This document shows positions 9,411 through 22,496 of a DNA stretch of 64,000 nt, piece by piece. Position numbers and translations under genes: made by a program. This DNA comes from Isoetes taiwanensis (taxonomy: Eukaryota > Streptophyta > Lycopodiopsida > Isoetales > Isoetaceae). Every line of letters begins with the position of its first letter. Position 1 is the first letter of the stretch. The stretch covers positions 8,578,103-8,642,102 of the forward strand of contig JAJEKV010000010.1 of the NCBI GenBank assembly GCA_021234155.1, given 5' to 3'. Under the pieces are notes generated by a model. The model did no database searches and was not told the origin of the DNA. It worked only from the letters and a program-made list of their open reading frames with translations.

Positions 9411-11540
9411 TATAGTAAGAATTCTATGCTTGATGAAAGAAGGCATCAGATTGTTCTTTTGAAATGGACCATTTTGGCATAGCCTTGTTAGGAGGATTGT
9501 TGCCGTTTAAAGCTTTATAAGCAGTGCCGACTTTATATCTTTTCTTGCCATTCAAATACCAATCCAAACAGTTACTTTGAGCAAGGCCAGGATTACAAAG
9601 ATTATTGCTGAAGATAGACTTGAGATGCAAATAAATTTTCTTATCAGTAGAGGTGCCATTGATCTTGCTCGAAGTCTAGTTCAAGAAAGCAATCTATTAT
9701 TCTGGAAAAGACCTTTTACGCATGCAATGCTTGAATCACACCATTTCTTGTAGATCCTGGGGTGTTTAATAGCTAGAACATCATAATCAGGATCTTTTAG
9801 TAAAAGGCACCAGAAGATGGCATATCAAAATGAAGTTTATCAATGGTGAAGTAATCAAACAAAAATTGAGACATTGTTCCAAGCTTTCAGCAGATTGGTC
9901 ATTAAAAGAGAAATATTTGTGGCAGTTTTAAGGTTGACAAAAGCTGAATCGGGAAGCTAGTGATTAATGATAGGATGGCATTTGAGATGGCTCAATGATA
10001 GCCAATGTCTAATGAAGACGAAAGCTGGGGCTATAGAATTATTCAAAGATCTCTAAACTAATTTGCAGCAAGGAAATGAGCCTGCAAATAAAGATTTTTG
10101 CAGCCAAGCCCCCCGTCCCTTTTCGACTTGTAAACAATATCCCAATTAAGTTTGTGGTTACCACTCCAGATGTAGTTTCTAATTGCCTTCTCGAGATCCT
10201 TATATATAAGCTTAGGTGCAACAACAGCTGTAAAAAAGTAGACATGAGAGCTAGCAAGAACAGAATTTACAATAATAGTCCTATCAGCTAGAGAGAGACC
10301 AGTCCTGCAATTATATAGCCTTTTCTTGATTCTGGTTAGAATGGGATCCCAAAGCCCTCTAATATTTGGATTCAAGGATAATGGCATGCCTAGAAGCTTA
10401 GATGCTTGATGACATTGAGGAGTTTTAATCATTAGCATCCAGGAAACAGATAGTATCATCAGCATATTGGAGAATAGTAAGAAAGTCTTTGAGAATTTGA
10501 AAGCTAAAGACCTTTGACGTTGCCAACATTCTAGAAATGAATAATTTCTTTAGTAGCATGTCAGCAACCGTGAGAAAATGATAAAAAGAAAGAGGACATC
10601 CTTGTCTCACTTCTTGAGAAAGAGAGAAGAAACCAGATGAACATCCATTAACAAGAACTGAATAGTTGGACCTTGAATTCAAACCATATGTAAGCATTTT
10701 AAGTCTAGGATGACATTCCATTTTAGTCAAAGCAAAGTCCATTCAAATGCCCTTTTGAAATCAAGTTTTAAAAGAATATAGTTCTGGTTTGATATTTTAT
10801 TCCAGTGAAGCCCTTCTATGGCCAACAACATAATTATCCAGAATAAATTTGTTAGGAAGAAATGCAGATTGGTTCACACTAATATTCCTTTGAAGATAAG
10901 ATTTCACTCTGGAAGCTATAATCTAAGCACACAACTTGTGGTAGTACTTGTAAGGGAAACAGACCTCCAGTCTTGAAAAGATGTTGGATGATCTGTTTTA
11001 GGAACTAAAGTAATGAAACCACTAGATATAGAGGGATGGAGGTGGTTAGCCTTCCAGAATCCATGAAGGTCAACAATATCCTTTTTGAAAAGATCCCCGA
11101 AGCGAATGTAAAATTCAGGCGGAAGCCATCAGGACCAAGGGACTTACCAACATTAAAGCTTTTAAGAATTAGGAGAATTTCTTGTTCAAAACATAGGCTA
11201 GCCAGACTGTCGTCCATAACATCAATGGGTTCAGGGAGGATATTCTCCAACAAGTCTCGAAATTTTGTTGCATTTGAAATATTTTCCAAACTGATTGATT
11301 GCTCAACAAAAAGATTTTGTGATTGTCATGGAAATATGTTTGATGTCAACATTATTACTGATCAGGGCCCAATTATCATCTTGGACCTGAATAATGGTAT
11401 TTCTAAGAAGCTTGCTTTTGGCAACCCTGAATAAAAATTTAGAACTGCCAAAATCCATTTCCTTGTTATATTTTATTTTGCACTTTATGGCAGCACATTT
11501 AGCTTCCATTTCCTCAGTCCACGAAATCCAAGATCACCCT
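9406..11540 (-). pseudogene. LINE A, upstream segment: L1-type reverse transcriptase
   Basis: On the minus strand, from right to left: a pre-RT region (11509-11303), an RT block with NVGKSLGPDGF (11289-11005), SQEVRQGCPLS and ILQYADDT (catalytic YADD, 10742-10425), the thumb and connection (10465-10058, with KSKRDGGLGCKNL), and the start of zf-RVT (9630-9424, KWSISKEQSDAFFHQA). Each piece is in a different frame and Trp-to-stop changes are visible, so the copy is old and dead. Endonuclease sequence is missing, so it is 5'-truncated near 11.5 kb. It continues at 598-1130 beyond the nested insertions. Confidence 0.9.
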
Positions 11541-12797
11541 TGCAATTAAGTGTAACCCTTCTTATATTTGGAATGATATTGTTGACCTTAAAAAGCAGGG
11601 AATTTCTTTGGTAGTAAAGTATCTCTACAAAGAAGCTTATGACTTAATTAAGCACCACGTCTCTATTGTGATCATACATTATCTTGGCAAATGCCACCCC
11701 TTTGGTTGAAAGCAGTAAAAGATGAACCTAAACCTCATTCACTTTATCTGTTTCTGTTTCATTGTTCCTAACCATACTCCTAAGGATGCCTAAGAAATGG
11801 ACCAAAGCTTGGATTCAAAAAGGGATGTATACTTGGACGGAGGGTCTCTCTAGGCAACAATCCATATTTTGATATCCTACTTTGTACTCTCATCTTAATG
11901 ATCAAAATCTATGCTTGGCTTGTCACTTTTCAGACCAAGCTAAGAAGTAGAATGCAAACGGTCTTCAAATTGTTTCACGGTTTTTTTTGACAAATTCCCT
12001 TTCAAGATTCAATTTTGTAGATGGAGGACATTGACTTAAACTCTGTATGACACAATGATTGTGCAAGTTTCATTATCAGAAAGCCTTATAAGTACGTGGG
12101 GTGATCGAGGAATCATTATCCATATGAAATGGAATGTGGATCCTTGATGATGCGTTAAAAATCTCAATGGCATGTAAAAAAAGCATCATCCACCCAAAAT
12201 TTTAGGTATTTATGTGACAATCATGGCACAAAGCTCTTGCTTCCAACTGCAAAATATTTAAGCTTTGTTTTTATTTATACTACAAATCGACAAAACCAGT
12301 CCCCAAACTTATCTATAAAGTACTGCAAGTTGTACCAATCTTTTGAATACAAGCTTAATCATACTTGTCATTGTACCTTTTTTTCGAGTCCCAAAAACAC
12401 TCTTGTTTTGGTACTTCTTTGTTGTTTCTTTATTAGTAAGACAAGTTCCCAAAAAAAGGACAAGAGCTAAAGATCCATAGTCCTCATTCACAGAATCCAG
12501 TAGTAATTCCTGTATAGGACATATGCATGAAGGACCCTATGGCATTCATGGGCGAGGGTTTGAATCATGGCAGTGTATTTTCTTCTAATTTGGATATAGA
12601 TCCACAAATCATCTTTTGAGAAGGGTTTGATGTAAATCCTATCATAAAATAATACCTCGAGCATTAGTAGGAATCGGGATGAGGTGGAAAACTAAGCTAC
12701 CCCATACTCCAATTAAGCTGGATAGCCATCCCATGGCTACTGTTTCAGAAATTACCCATTCCCCTGAGCTTCTTAATATACATAAAAAATGGCATAA
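11541..12797. other. No gene recognised
   Basis: AT-rich sequence between LINE A and the acyltransferase gene. Short frames at 12237-12491 on both strands do not resemble known proteins. The part next to 12798 should hold the 3' UTR of the minus-strand gene. Confidence 0.4.
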
Positions 12798-15700
12798 TCA
12801 GAAAACTTGAGTAGATCCTGCACTTAACATAAGCAGCACCACTGGATTCCTTAACATGGAATGCCTAAATTCGGATATTCCTTTTGCATCATTATGGCCA
12901 AGGCTGAGATTTTTCAAAAGCTTTTGAACCTGTTCAAATGGATAAGACAACTATCATGATTAGTCGCAGCTTTTGTTTGCAATATCCATATAAACTAGAC
13001 TGCATTTACAATTGCAAGTACCATTTCATCACTCATACTAGGAATGGACACCTGAAGCCTTTTCTCCACCTATAAAAGTCAGAATGTTAATACGTATGTA
13101 GTGCAAGAAAACACAAAAAATGTCTTTCCTTACTTCAGTCCTGGAAACACTTCCAACATTATTGGTGTCACATGCCTCGAATGCACTTCTCACCAATTTG
13201 TCTGATGCAGGACTTTTTAGTATGAATGCTGCCACGACCACAAACTGGAGAAATGCTTTAGATCGATATATAAGTACTATATGGGAACTTGAAGTTTAAA
13301 TGAGGGATCTTTAACACATGTAATAACAAGAGCTCTTGAAATCTACATATAGCATCCTTTGTGGGCAGTACATTTAACCAATTAAAACTGAAGGCCCATC
13401 TGACAAATCAAAGCTCTCTGTGTGGGTATGAAACAACATTCATTTTTATATATTTACAATGAGTTTCCTTAGGCGTGTTAACAAAGTTAATTGCAACACA
13501 TGCAAAAAGTACTACTTACTATATTGTCACAAGAAAACCATGACGTTGGTAGAATTCTAATGGGGGGGGGGAGAGAATTTCACCTCAAAAAATCGAATAG
13601 ATCCCTGATTATGAATGTCAAGAAGCTCAAATATCTGTCAATAACAAATCAACAATGTGCATATTTAACATATTCATCTTGCCTTATGCTTTTAAATTCT
13701 AAATGGATGAAATATGTGATTACAACACACACTTGCTCAAAGACTGTATCCTTAGGCAGCTGCAGGCTCTCCAGAAATTGATGCTTTGTCACTGAACAAC
13801 TAACAAGCAATAGAACTTGTCATTAGTTTAACATTGCCACATTAGAACCATCAATTCATGTATATACCTGTGGAATAGATTGGCAAATTGCTCCAAGTAT
13901 TCCATGACCTCTGGCAAAGTTAGACCAAAGTGCTGTAGTTGGGCAGAAAGTAAACGAGAAAGATAACTTATTAGTTTCCAAAACTAGTTCACAAGATGTT
14001 CTGCATGTCAAGGACACAAAAGCACTATGAGAATCATCTCCACATAAGGAATTATGGAGAACCATTCTCAAATACAGACTGATAGCATAGATTCAAAATC
14101 ACAGAATGCGATAATGCATATGCAAAGCTTACACTTTTAATCTTGCCCATTTCCACCATATAAGATGACCCTGGGGGCTGCTGTCAAGAAAAGAATTTAA
14201 CGTCAGACAAAACCAGAATGATTCAGCTTCAGACTCGTATAATAACCTGTATGATTTTCCAAAACTTTGTGTTGCTGAACTAACATCAAGTAACATGACT
14301 AAATTTTTTTTTCAACTAGCAGATTTTTCTAGGAGTCTAGCAACATGACTGACTGGCTGTGGTAGTTGGTATTCTAGCTTGAACTGTTATCCTTTTGGGA
14401 TTGCATCTTTCAAAATGGGATCAGAGATTCAAAAAGTTGAACTACTTTACTGCAAAATCCATTCTCAATATCCAAACAAGAACCCCTTTTCTTAATAAAA
14501 AGGAAATAGGTTGCTGCATCTTTACTCTAGTAGTCAATTCATAGCATTCTAATCATTGACAATCTAATCCCTTGCATCTTCTTGATGCATATAACCATGT
14601 TCATAGAGTTTAATCTGTAGTCAATACTAGAAGAAAGACTTTTAAATACATACTAATTTAAGCTGTGAAGCTCTAACAGCAAGCATCAGATCCCCATGAT
14701 TGTGCTGTGTCTCCGGAACGTTCAAAGCCCTTGCCATATTATACCTTACCTGAAATAACCATTAAGCAGGAAACCTATCAGAATGCTTCAGGGTATTTGT
14801 CACCAAGTTCAAAGATATGTAACATAGTATAATCTAAGAAAGACATACAAGTTCTAATCTAATGTTCCAAATTTTAAGATTGGCAAATGCATTCCAAGGC
14901 GGATTTTCCTCCAGAGTTGAAGTCAACCAAAAGGAAACTTTATTGTAAAGTCTACTAATACTTACAAAGATGTGACAGAAAAATTGCATACCATCTCTGA
15001 ATATAGAGGCGGGTGCCTTTGCTCTCTTTCTGACGGGAAGACAACGGGTAGATACTCCACCTGTAATTACGAGATTAGTTGTATATGCATAACATGCTTA
15101 TGCCGTTTCATTCTTACGAGAATACCTCCATGAAGTTATGAACTTGGGTCAACATTCGAAGGAGAAGACGTGGAAGTGAAATATTCCCCCTACAGAATAA
15201 AAATTCCATCAGATTTACCATATTATGGTGCAGGTGCATATGATAGCTGTAAGGTAGCTTACCAGGAAGGGTCAAAATGGATGTGTGGATATCGAACTAC
15301 TACAGGTTGGATAGGAACACCAGGAACAAATGCTCCTGACCTAAATGAAATAATTGCTCGGCCATTTGTGGTTGTTCCCTCAGGAAAAAGTAAAACTTGG
15401 GGGAACTCATTGCAACCCGCTCTTCTCTGCATTTGCACGCTTCAAAACACATATCAATAAGAACGCTTTCATGTCAAGAAATAAAATTTACAACAATCAT
15501 CAGCACTGAACAAGGTACAAGTTGAAGAGGAAGGAAAAGCAGGCACATCAAATGTAGACACGCCAAAATAATGAATCCACAAAAATGTTTCTCAACAACA
15601 TGGGAATGACCGGAGCTAAAGGAACTTAATCGGAAGAAGAATAAATTAGATTACATGAGACCATTTAAAGTTGGGTTCTTCCCTAATGCTTCATGTTGCA

Positions 15701-17453
15701 TCAATTACTTGATCACACTCCAGGGCAAAATCCAATCCACTTTACTTTGCCAATATTGGGAATAACTACTACAGGCGATGAGTATTACCAACATGCCAAT
15801 GGGCAATTTGACCAAAAGGTTAAGAAAAGTGAGCTGCTCTTCAGAAAACGAGATTGGAAGTTCCAAACATGGCTCTTGACAACAACCAAATAACTTGGTG
15901 ACAAATATTTGGCTTATTTTTCATGGCTCCCACAGGGCATGTAGGTTTTCTTCGTGTGTTCCTGTCTAACCGTGCCTTTTTCTACTGCCAACAAGAGAGG
16001 TGTCTCGGTTGCACTGAATCAAATTTGCTTTCCTGTAATCTCCAAATATCAACAAAATTGTATAGCAAGTACTCGGTAGGTGTTATTATTACTAAGAAGT
16101 TATCAGCACTCATATTAGATGTTTGCCTTCAGCTATCAAATTCATTATATCTGATTTTAGAATTTCATGCAATCACATAGTAAAGCGTTGGAGTGAAATG
16201 TAACCCCTTGAGCTACATTGTGATTTGTATAATTGTTCCATACCTTTATCTCATCTATGGCCATTTTCCTTGATTCTGCAGAAGATCTGTCGACTAGTAT
16301 TACCTTGTCCATGTAATGACAAAAAACATGTTCAGTTCCCAACAAACAGAAAAACAAAAACTGATTACACCGTTATCAAAACTGGCTAACCTGCATTGCC
16401 CTTACGATGGTGCCAACACCAAAGATATCATCATGAGATTGGGAGCTAACAATAGTTGGGAAAAGCTCGTAGAAGAAAAACATTGGATCGATAAAAGATA
16501 CATGGTTTGAAACAACAATTGGAGCAACTTCACGTGGAGCAGGTTTTCCAATACGCCGTATCCACTGGAACCTGAGAATAAACCAAGCATAATTCCCCAA
16601 CTGGATTGACTTGACAATGAGAAAGAAAGAATAAAGTCATACATGCAGCAGAATCTTGGCAGAAAAAACAAAGTTCAAGACTATTGAACTGATTTTGGTT
16701 TTGCGTTCAGTAAAGGAAAAAAAAATACAAGAGAAGTTTGCTACTTGATCTTCAAGCTGCAGGAGCCCAAGTTTTTTAGTTTGATGAACAGATCACTAAA
16801 GTTTCTTATTTTGACAAATACATCATCTAGAAGCCATGGCAGAGGCTGAATGCACGTCAATACATTTGCAACTTGTTCAAATTTTAAAATATTTCAGAAC
16901 AAGAAGAAAGTTCTCACCCGTAGCAGAACAAAAGGCCTCGTGCACATAAACGATTTACACTTACAAGCCTTCTACGCCATTTTGGCATTGGGTTCTCGCT
17001 CCGCTTGTATCCTGCCAGTCCTATTTTGGTGATAACATATCCAATTGCTAATAATATTGCTGCAACCACAACTCTGATAATGAGCAAGGGAAAGAGCAGC
17101 ACTAACTTTGCCCATCCATAGAATCCTTCAATGTCATGGGTATTGTTTCGAAAAGGATCCACCGGAGATAGAGCCTCAATCTCAGGAATTTTTCCTAGGC
17201 TGGATGACAATTGCTTAAACCGATGAAAGCTACCCTCCAGTTCCTTATCGTGTTCTACTTGTTCAGGCAAAATCTCTACAACCACTTGGTCATCTTCCTT
17301 TCTAAATGCTTGTAGCTTCTTAATTCCATTGCTATACAACCTGCTAATATTATTTTCTTCCTGTTCCTCAATATCGACAGCATGATTGCCATTTGATACA
17401 TACTTGATGTCCTTCTGACCTAATAAAGGAGTCCGATAATCTTCCACCATCAT
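12798..17453 (-). CDS. LPEAT2: LPEAT2-type lysophospholipid acyltransferase with EF-hand region, 14 exons
   Basis: Exons (minus): 17453-16918, 16571-16391, 16303-16244, 15426-15263, 15189-15126, 15060-14992, 14749-14654, 14180-14133, 13932-13868, 13791-13733, 13634-13584, 13244-13134, 13069-13022, 12929-12798; all introns GT-AG. It encodes about 560 residues, close to Arabidopsis LPEAT2. The N-terminal region has DPFRNNTHDIEGFYGW and a hydrophobic membrane segment. Then come QWIRRIGKPAPREVAPI, the acyltransferase NHVSFIDP box (H-x4-D), FPEGTTTNG (substrate box) and PIQPVVVRYPHIHFD. The C-terminal half has calmodulin-like EF-hand remnants (FELLDIHNQGSIRFFE, AFEACDTNNVGSVSRTE). Known role of the family: transfer of acyl groups from acyl-CoA to lysophosphatidylethanolamine and other lysolipids at endomembranes. 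All junctions keep frame except exon 9 to 10, off by one base (total 1684 nt). Confidence 0.88.
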
Positions 17454-18099
17454 AACAGAGGCACTCAGTTCAGCTGCTGCTGGTATTTGGAATACCCCAA
17501 TCCAATGGACGCATTAAAGCAGCAAGTTCATCAAATCACTTATCAACAGCAATCATAAAGTACGGAAGCTCAGATTCATCCTCTGTTTATGGGCGAATTA
17601 ACAGTAGCAGAAGATAATAACAGGGCACTGGATTAAAAGGGTTGTCAGATCTGAAGCATACAAGAAAAAGTGTTGGCAGACGGATGCTTTGCCATAGCCA
17701 TCGCTGTTATATGCAGGGCTGTCCAAAGATTTTTTTATTTCTCCAAGTTTTTTATAGGAAATATAGAGCAGACTAACACGAAGTGTCACATGCGTTTGAA
17801 CTGGCAAACCTGGACCACCAGATGTTTCGTTCTCAGCTCATGATACTGGGACCTATATAGCCTCGACATTGCCAGATATTATGATATAATCAGGTCAAAG
17901 ATTTGCTCCTCGTATATTGCAAAGACACATTGATAATGTTGCCCTGATCAAAAAGCGTAGTTTTATAACTCAACATTTCGAAGTTTTGTAGAGGTATTCG
18001 TATCTGAGGCCGTATGAATCTAACACTGGCATCTGCCTTCCGGGAAGGTGTATACCTTGGTGCCGAAGGTGGAACTGGGGATAAGAGTGCGCGTGGGCC
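17454..18099. other. Upstream region of the acyltransferase gene
   Basis: No coding sequence recognised. It should contain the 5' UTR and promoter of the minus-strand acyltransferase gene. I see no clear TATA element I would defend. Confidence 0.35.
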
Positions 18100-18439
18100 T
18101 TGGGCATCTGGCGAGCAACGGAGGCCCCTTCTAATTCTGTTTGCTGCAGGTGTCGGGATCATGGGGGACGTCGTGCCACACCGAGCCTAACTTTCACCCT
18201 GGCTTGGGAAATACACCCTATCCAGCAATTGGATAATCCTTCTAACACAACCCACGTCAATGAACACAGGGTCTGTGCAGCCTGGAGGATCCTCCTGAAC
18301 CCTACTCATTGCATGCCTTCAGATATCCGAACAATCCTATATGGCCTGCCAGCTAGCTATGTGTCAGTTGAGAGAAACGGACCTGGTAGATGTAGGTATT
18401 GGGATGACTCCGTCCCTGCTGATGAGGCTGATGAGAATT
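18100..18439 (+). CDS. Unrecognised coding-like segment, left of the LTR element
   Basis: An open plus-strand frame reads ...NEHRVCAAWRILLNP, SDIRTILYGLPASYVSVERN and RCRYWDDSVPADEADEN up to the LTR at 18440. A possible intron acceptor (TTTGCTGCAG) precedes GTGTCGGGATC at about 18149. No family is recognised. On the other side of the LTR element the frame could continue for a few codons. It may be an exon of a host gene, or part of an older transposon into which the LTR element jumped. Confidence 0.35.
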
Positions 18440-19983
18440 TGTGACGTTCCAGCATAACATACGGTATGAATACGTATATTATACTGACACGTCACTAGTA
18501 CATGTCGATCGGGCGACATGTACATCTAGCGGCAAATAAAGGGTAGTACCTAGGTACGACCTTGTGAACCATTATATTGCACATGTTAAGGCCACATGTG
18601 AATATAACATCCTTTGCCATGTGGCAATAGCCCATTGACCAAAAGGGCCCCAGCCCTAAATTGTGGGCATAAAGGGGCATAAACCCTAAAAAGGAAACCC
18701 TTTCGGTTTCCGGCCCTATAGGCCTGATTGCAGCCGGCTTTGGGCCTTTTCTGGCGAGAGTAGCGGAGGAATCGGAATTCATAGGTTGCAACGATCCGGG
18801 ACCGCCAGCCTCGGTGATCCGGCGGCAAGATGGACCGAGGAGTGGGAGCCACCAAGAAGCGGGTTAGTGGTTGATCCGATAGTTAAATCCGAAGTTCTCG
18901 AGGCCTCATTCCATAGGATTAGTATTCATTCTTAGCTATAGGCGACCCCTACTGACCCTAAGAATGATAGGAACTAACAAAGGAACCTAACCATGTATGA
19001 TTAGGTAGATTAGAATAGATGTATTCTATTATTTCAGGATTCTGTTGTGATGTTGTTTTGACATTCTATCGCCACTCTTGTGTATTGGGAAGGGGGTAGA
19101 GACCCGGGAGCCCAAGTAGTTGGATGATGCTAGTTTTAGCCCATTAATTCCCAATTAATGCGGCACAGGTATAAGAGCCCTTTGGTACAGGGTGGCGGAG
19201 CTAGACCGGTGACAAGGGAGAGCTTGTCTAATCACGGTTGATCCCGGGGCGCCAGAACGGCGGCCGGGAACGCCGTGAGCTAGGCCTAATACCACAGCGC
19301 TGCGTGAGGCGTGGTATGGGCTCGACACTCGTGGGGTGATGCGTCACCTTCCGGTGAAATGAAGTCGAATCTGGCGGTGGCTCTCTAGCTCGCCTGTGAT
19401 TGGCATGAACCTCCTGGAGGGGAGTGATCTCCTCCGCCTCATCCGGATGGGGAGATGCAACCCAAAGTAGTAGTAGCCCTCCGGCTATTCACCCCGTAGA
19501 GTTACTTCGGGGCTCCAATACTTTTCACCCTATCCGCAAAGTATGCACAGAGGGGCGGATGGAGTGGACTACCCAACGACCATGTTCCTATGCCCCCAAA
19601 TCCATTTGCCATGAATTCCGCCTGCATTGCTATCCGGAGACCCCGAGTCGATCTATCCCCATGAGTTTGAGCCCGGTAGGATTTCCTATGTTATGTTGAT
19701 GTAATCGATGTGTTGTTGCAGCCTATCGATATGGTGGACCACCCTTCGAGGTGGGTATGTATTTATTGATTGATGTCATGTGCTCATGTTTTGTTTACGC
19801 TTCCAGCCTAGGTCGATCCCTGGGGAGACGGGATGAATGACACGCCCATTCTTCCCCGCGGGTTCTTGGCCACCATCGAACCCGATGTTAGGTGGATTGC
19901 CTCACATCGTGGCGAATGCCGGGTTTGAGGGATGATCTCCGGTTTGTATACGATCGGCATCGATATGAGCCAGGGCCGTCACA
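18440..19983 (+). repeat. LARD-like element, 5' LTR
   Basis: Begins TGTGACGTTC and ends ...GGGCCGTCACA. It aligns along its length with 31063-32626, with many small indels of 1-5 bases, especially in CG-rich spots. Confidence 0.88.
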
Positions 19984-19984
19984 A

Positions 19985-19998
19985 TGGTATCGAGCTCG
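19985..19998 (+). promoter_or_regulatory. Primer binding site of the LARD-like element
   Basis: TGGTATCGAGCTCG, one base inside the LTR end. Its first seven bases match the usual TGGTATC start of tRNA-Met-complementary sites. Confidence 0.6.
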
Positions 19999-20212
19999 AT
20001 CTTGGCGCACTGTGATCGAGCACCGACCAAACCCTATAGGAACTAACTCATCTAGACATTGGGCCTTGGAGGTAAAAGCCCAAGCACAAACCTCGAGTAG
20101 CGGGAAAATTTTTTTCTCCCAGGGTAGAGTTAGTAATTATCTAGGATTAGGATAATTAGAAAACATAGACGCCTAAGAGAGCCTACTAAAATTCAAGCAC
20201 TTTGGCTAACGA

Positions 20213-20276
20213 CTCCAAGAGTGCGCCAAGAGCACGTTAGGACCCGACCTAATGGGTCTCTCGCGCACTCTTAGAG
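20213..20276. repeat. 64 bp nested palindrome, copy 1
   Basis: Outer arms CTCCAAGAGTGCGC and GCGCACTCTTAGAG surround an inner TTAGGA...GACCTAA palindrome. Confidence 0.9.
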
Positions 20277-20426
20277 TAGTCACCCCATATGAACCCTAGA
20301 ACTTGACCTTAGGAACTCCAAATGGTAAAATAAAAGATGAAATCCCAATCAAAAAGCTCGAAATAGCTAGAATTATATGTTAAAACATCGAAAAACATTA
20401 AGTACAAGTCACTTTTGGAACAATGA

Positions 20427-20490
20427 CTCCAAGAGTGCGCCAGAGTATAGTTAGGTCCCGACCTAAGCCCCTCCTCGCGCACTCTTAGAG
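20427..20490. repeat. 64 bp nested palindrome, copy 2
   Basis: Same outer arms as copy 1, with inner TTAGGTCCCGACCTAA. Confidence 0.9.
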
Positions 20491-20916
20491 TCATCCCTAA
20501 AAGTGACCTCAAAAATTGATCATAACTTACTCAAATGGTAAAGGTAATAATAGAATCTTGCTTAGAATGCTTACATTAGTGGGAAACGCATGTTAATTTG
20601 TTTAAATTGGATAAGTTTAAAGCAAAAAGAGGTCACCTCTAAGGATTCAACAGGGCATAGTTAGGTCTGGACTTAACACGCCCTCGCAAGATGCGAAGGG
20701 TTCGAGGAAAAATAGTTGAAGAAGACCCAGCTTCGATTCGGGATATAGAGGATTTCACCAACAAACCAAGAAAATAAGCACTTAGGCCAAACCCTAAAAT
20801 TTAACACTATAAATTAAGTGGACTCAGACCTCATTTTTTTAGGGTTTCCCACGTTGTCCTTCGAGCTTGTCCCAACAAGCATCTTCCTACCGATCCAAAT
20901 CGAACTCTCACAAACA

Positions 20917-21939
20917 ATGGCTAGGGCGAAGCGCACCCCTCCTAAGGTAAGCAACGATGATAAGCCCGGTGGCCCAAGTCCTCGCCGAAAGGCGAGAAAC
21001 TCAAAGATGCCAAGAGAAACCAAGGCCGACATGGAGAGGAGACCTAGATACCACCAAATCTAGAGAAGAGGCGAAGAGAGAAGAGAAGACCAAGAGGAAA
21101 GAAGAGAAGGCAAAGAAGAAAGAGGAAAAGCAAAGAGGAGAGAGGAGAGGGCAAGGAAGAAAGCACGTGGGGGAGGCCGAGGAGGCCGAAGAAGACCAAG
21201 GGCCGAATAGGAACGAAGAGCGGGAAGAACACCACAGAAAGGCAAAGGGTGATGACGACGCCCCCCAGAAGAAGAGGAGGAGTCGGTCGACATCGCCATC
21301 GGTGAACGGCCCGGCGACCAACCTCCATCGTCGTCTAAGATTCGAGGGACGCCGCGTAACTTGGAAGAAGTACTTGTAGGAACAGGAGAATCCTCTAAGA
21401 ACAAGAACAATCATCCCGAGACAAATGAACCCCAAGAGGAGGGCCAAACCCCAGCCCAAGACCCGGCAGGACCCCGCAATGAACTACCCCCGCCAATGCC
21501 TCCACCGCTTTCGCAATGTCAAGAAGCAAAGGAAGCTAGATGCGCATAAAGCACCAAAGAAGGCTAAGAAAACGGCCGAGAATCATACACTTTAGGGCCC
21601 GAGAGGAGGTACGAGAAAGAGTTAGCGTACTACCGTGATATAAGAGGATACACACCGAGTACAATGCCTATTACGAGGCACACAAGGTAAAATATATTGA
21701 AGGAGGGCGGCCAACACGTGAGATACTCCAAATGACACCCCCCACCCGAGCTTAGGACCCCCATGCCCAAGAGAAGATCCCAAAATTCAAAGATTGGGAA
21801 AGCCTTGCGAAATCCACACTTCCAACGAGTTACGGATTTCTTATTCCCAGAGCTGCATTCCGTAGATTTGTCCGGAGATTTTGTGGGATTTCGACCCAAA
21901 CAAGCGGTAACCAACGACATGTTACTCGCTTTACAAGAA
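20917..21939 (+). pseudogene. Divergent histone H3-like frame, 5' part
   Basis: The plus strand starts MARAKRTPPK (compare canonical H3 MARTKQTARK), then KPGGPSPRRK and a long Lys/Glu/Arg-rich tail with stops and frame changes between 21060 and 21760. The last part (21763-21935) is open and resembles the H3 alpha-N/alpha-1 region (ALRNPHFQRVTDFL) and the start of alpha-2 (LLALQ), with a longer loop than canonical H3. It is cut at codon CAA by inserted elements and resumes in the same frame at 25378. Centromeric CENH3 proteins share such divergent tails and longer loop 1, so CENH3-like is possible but unproven. Confidence 0.55.
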
Positions 21940-22496
21940 ATGACGTTTTCCTTCGTTTCAACGAATAGAAGGAAAACGAGGTTCTAGGAATACGGAGGCG
22001 GTTAGCAGTTAGTTAGTTCTTCCCCTTTTTTCCCTATTTATATGCTTTCTCGTACGTTTCTCTCTCATCAGCTCTCTTGGTGCATTTCCTATCCTCCTCT
22101 TCCTTCTCCCTTCGGTTTGGCCCTAGACCCACGTCCTTGCCTTTGGTTCGACATATTCTGGCCTTTTTGCTTGCCTTGGTCGTTTTCCCCTGCTTTCTAC
22201 ATTCTTTTTTCTTTTAGGTTTCCTTGAACCGCCTCAAATTCGACCGGGGTTGTTGCTGGCTTGTCTGCACAGCTCCGGAGTCTCCTTCGGCATACTAGTG
22301 GTCTCTGCAGTTGGTTTGTTTTCGCCTGGTTTCTGCAGTTTTCTGTTGCTGATTCGTTTGGCTCAAGTCCCATATTTTGGCATTTGTTCCTTTCGTTTTG
22401 CTCAGAAGGGAGTCTTGTTCTTTTCGATTTTGCACGAAAGGGAGGCTCGGTGCTTCTGGTGTGTTTAGATCCATCTACGCTTCCACGCTTCTTGTT

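Noticed and set aside
15170-15460. Plus-strand ORF over the acyltransferase gene
   Set aside because: It is the antisense shadow of exons 4-5, whose minus-strand reading matches the family and has splice sites.
21001-21459. Long minus-strand ORFs rich in Leu/Ser/Phe
   Set aside because: They are the complement of the Lys/Glu-rich plus-strand tail of the H3-like frame.
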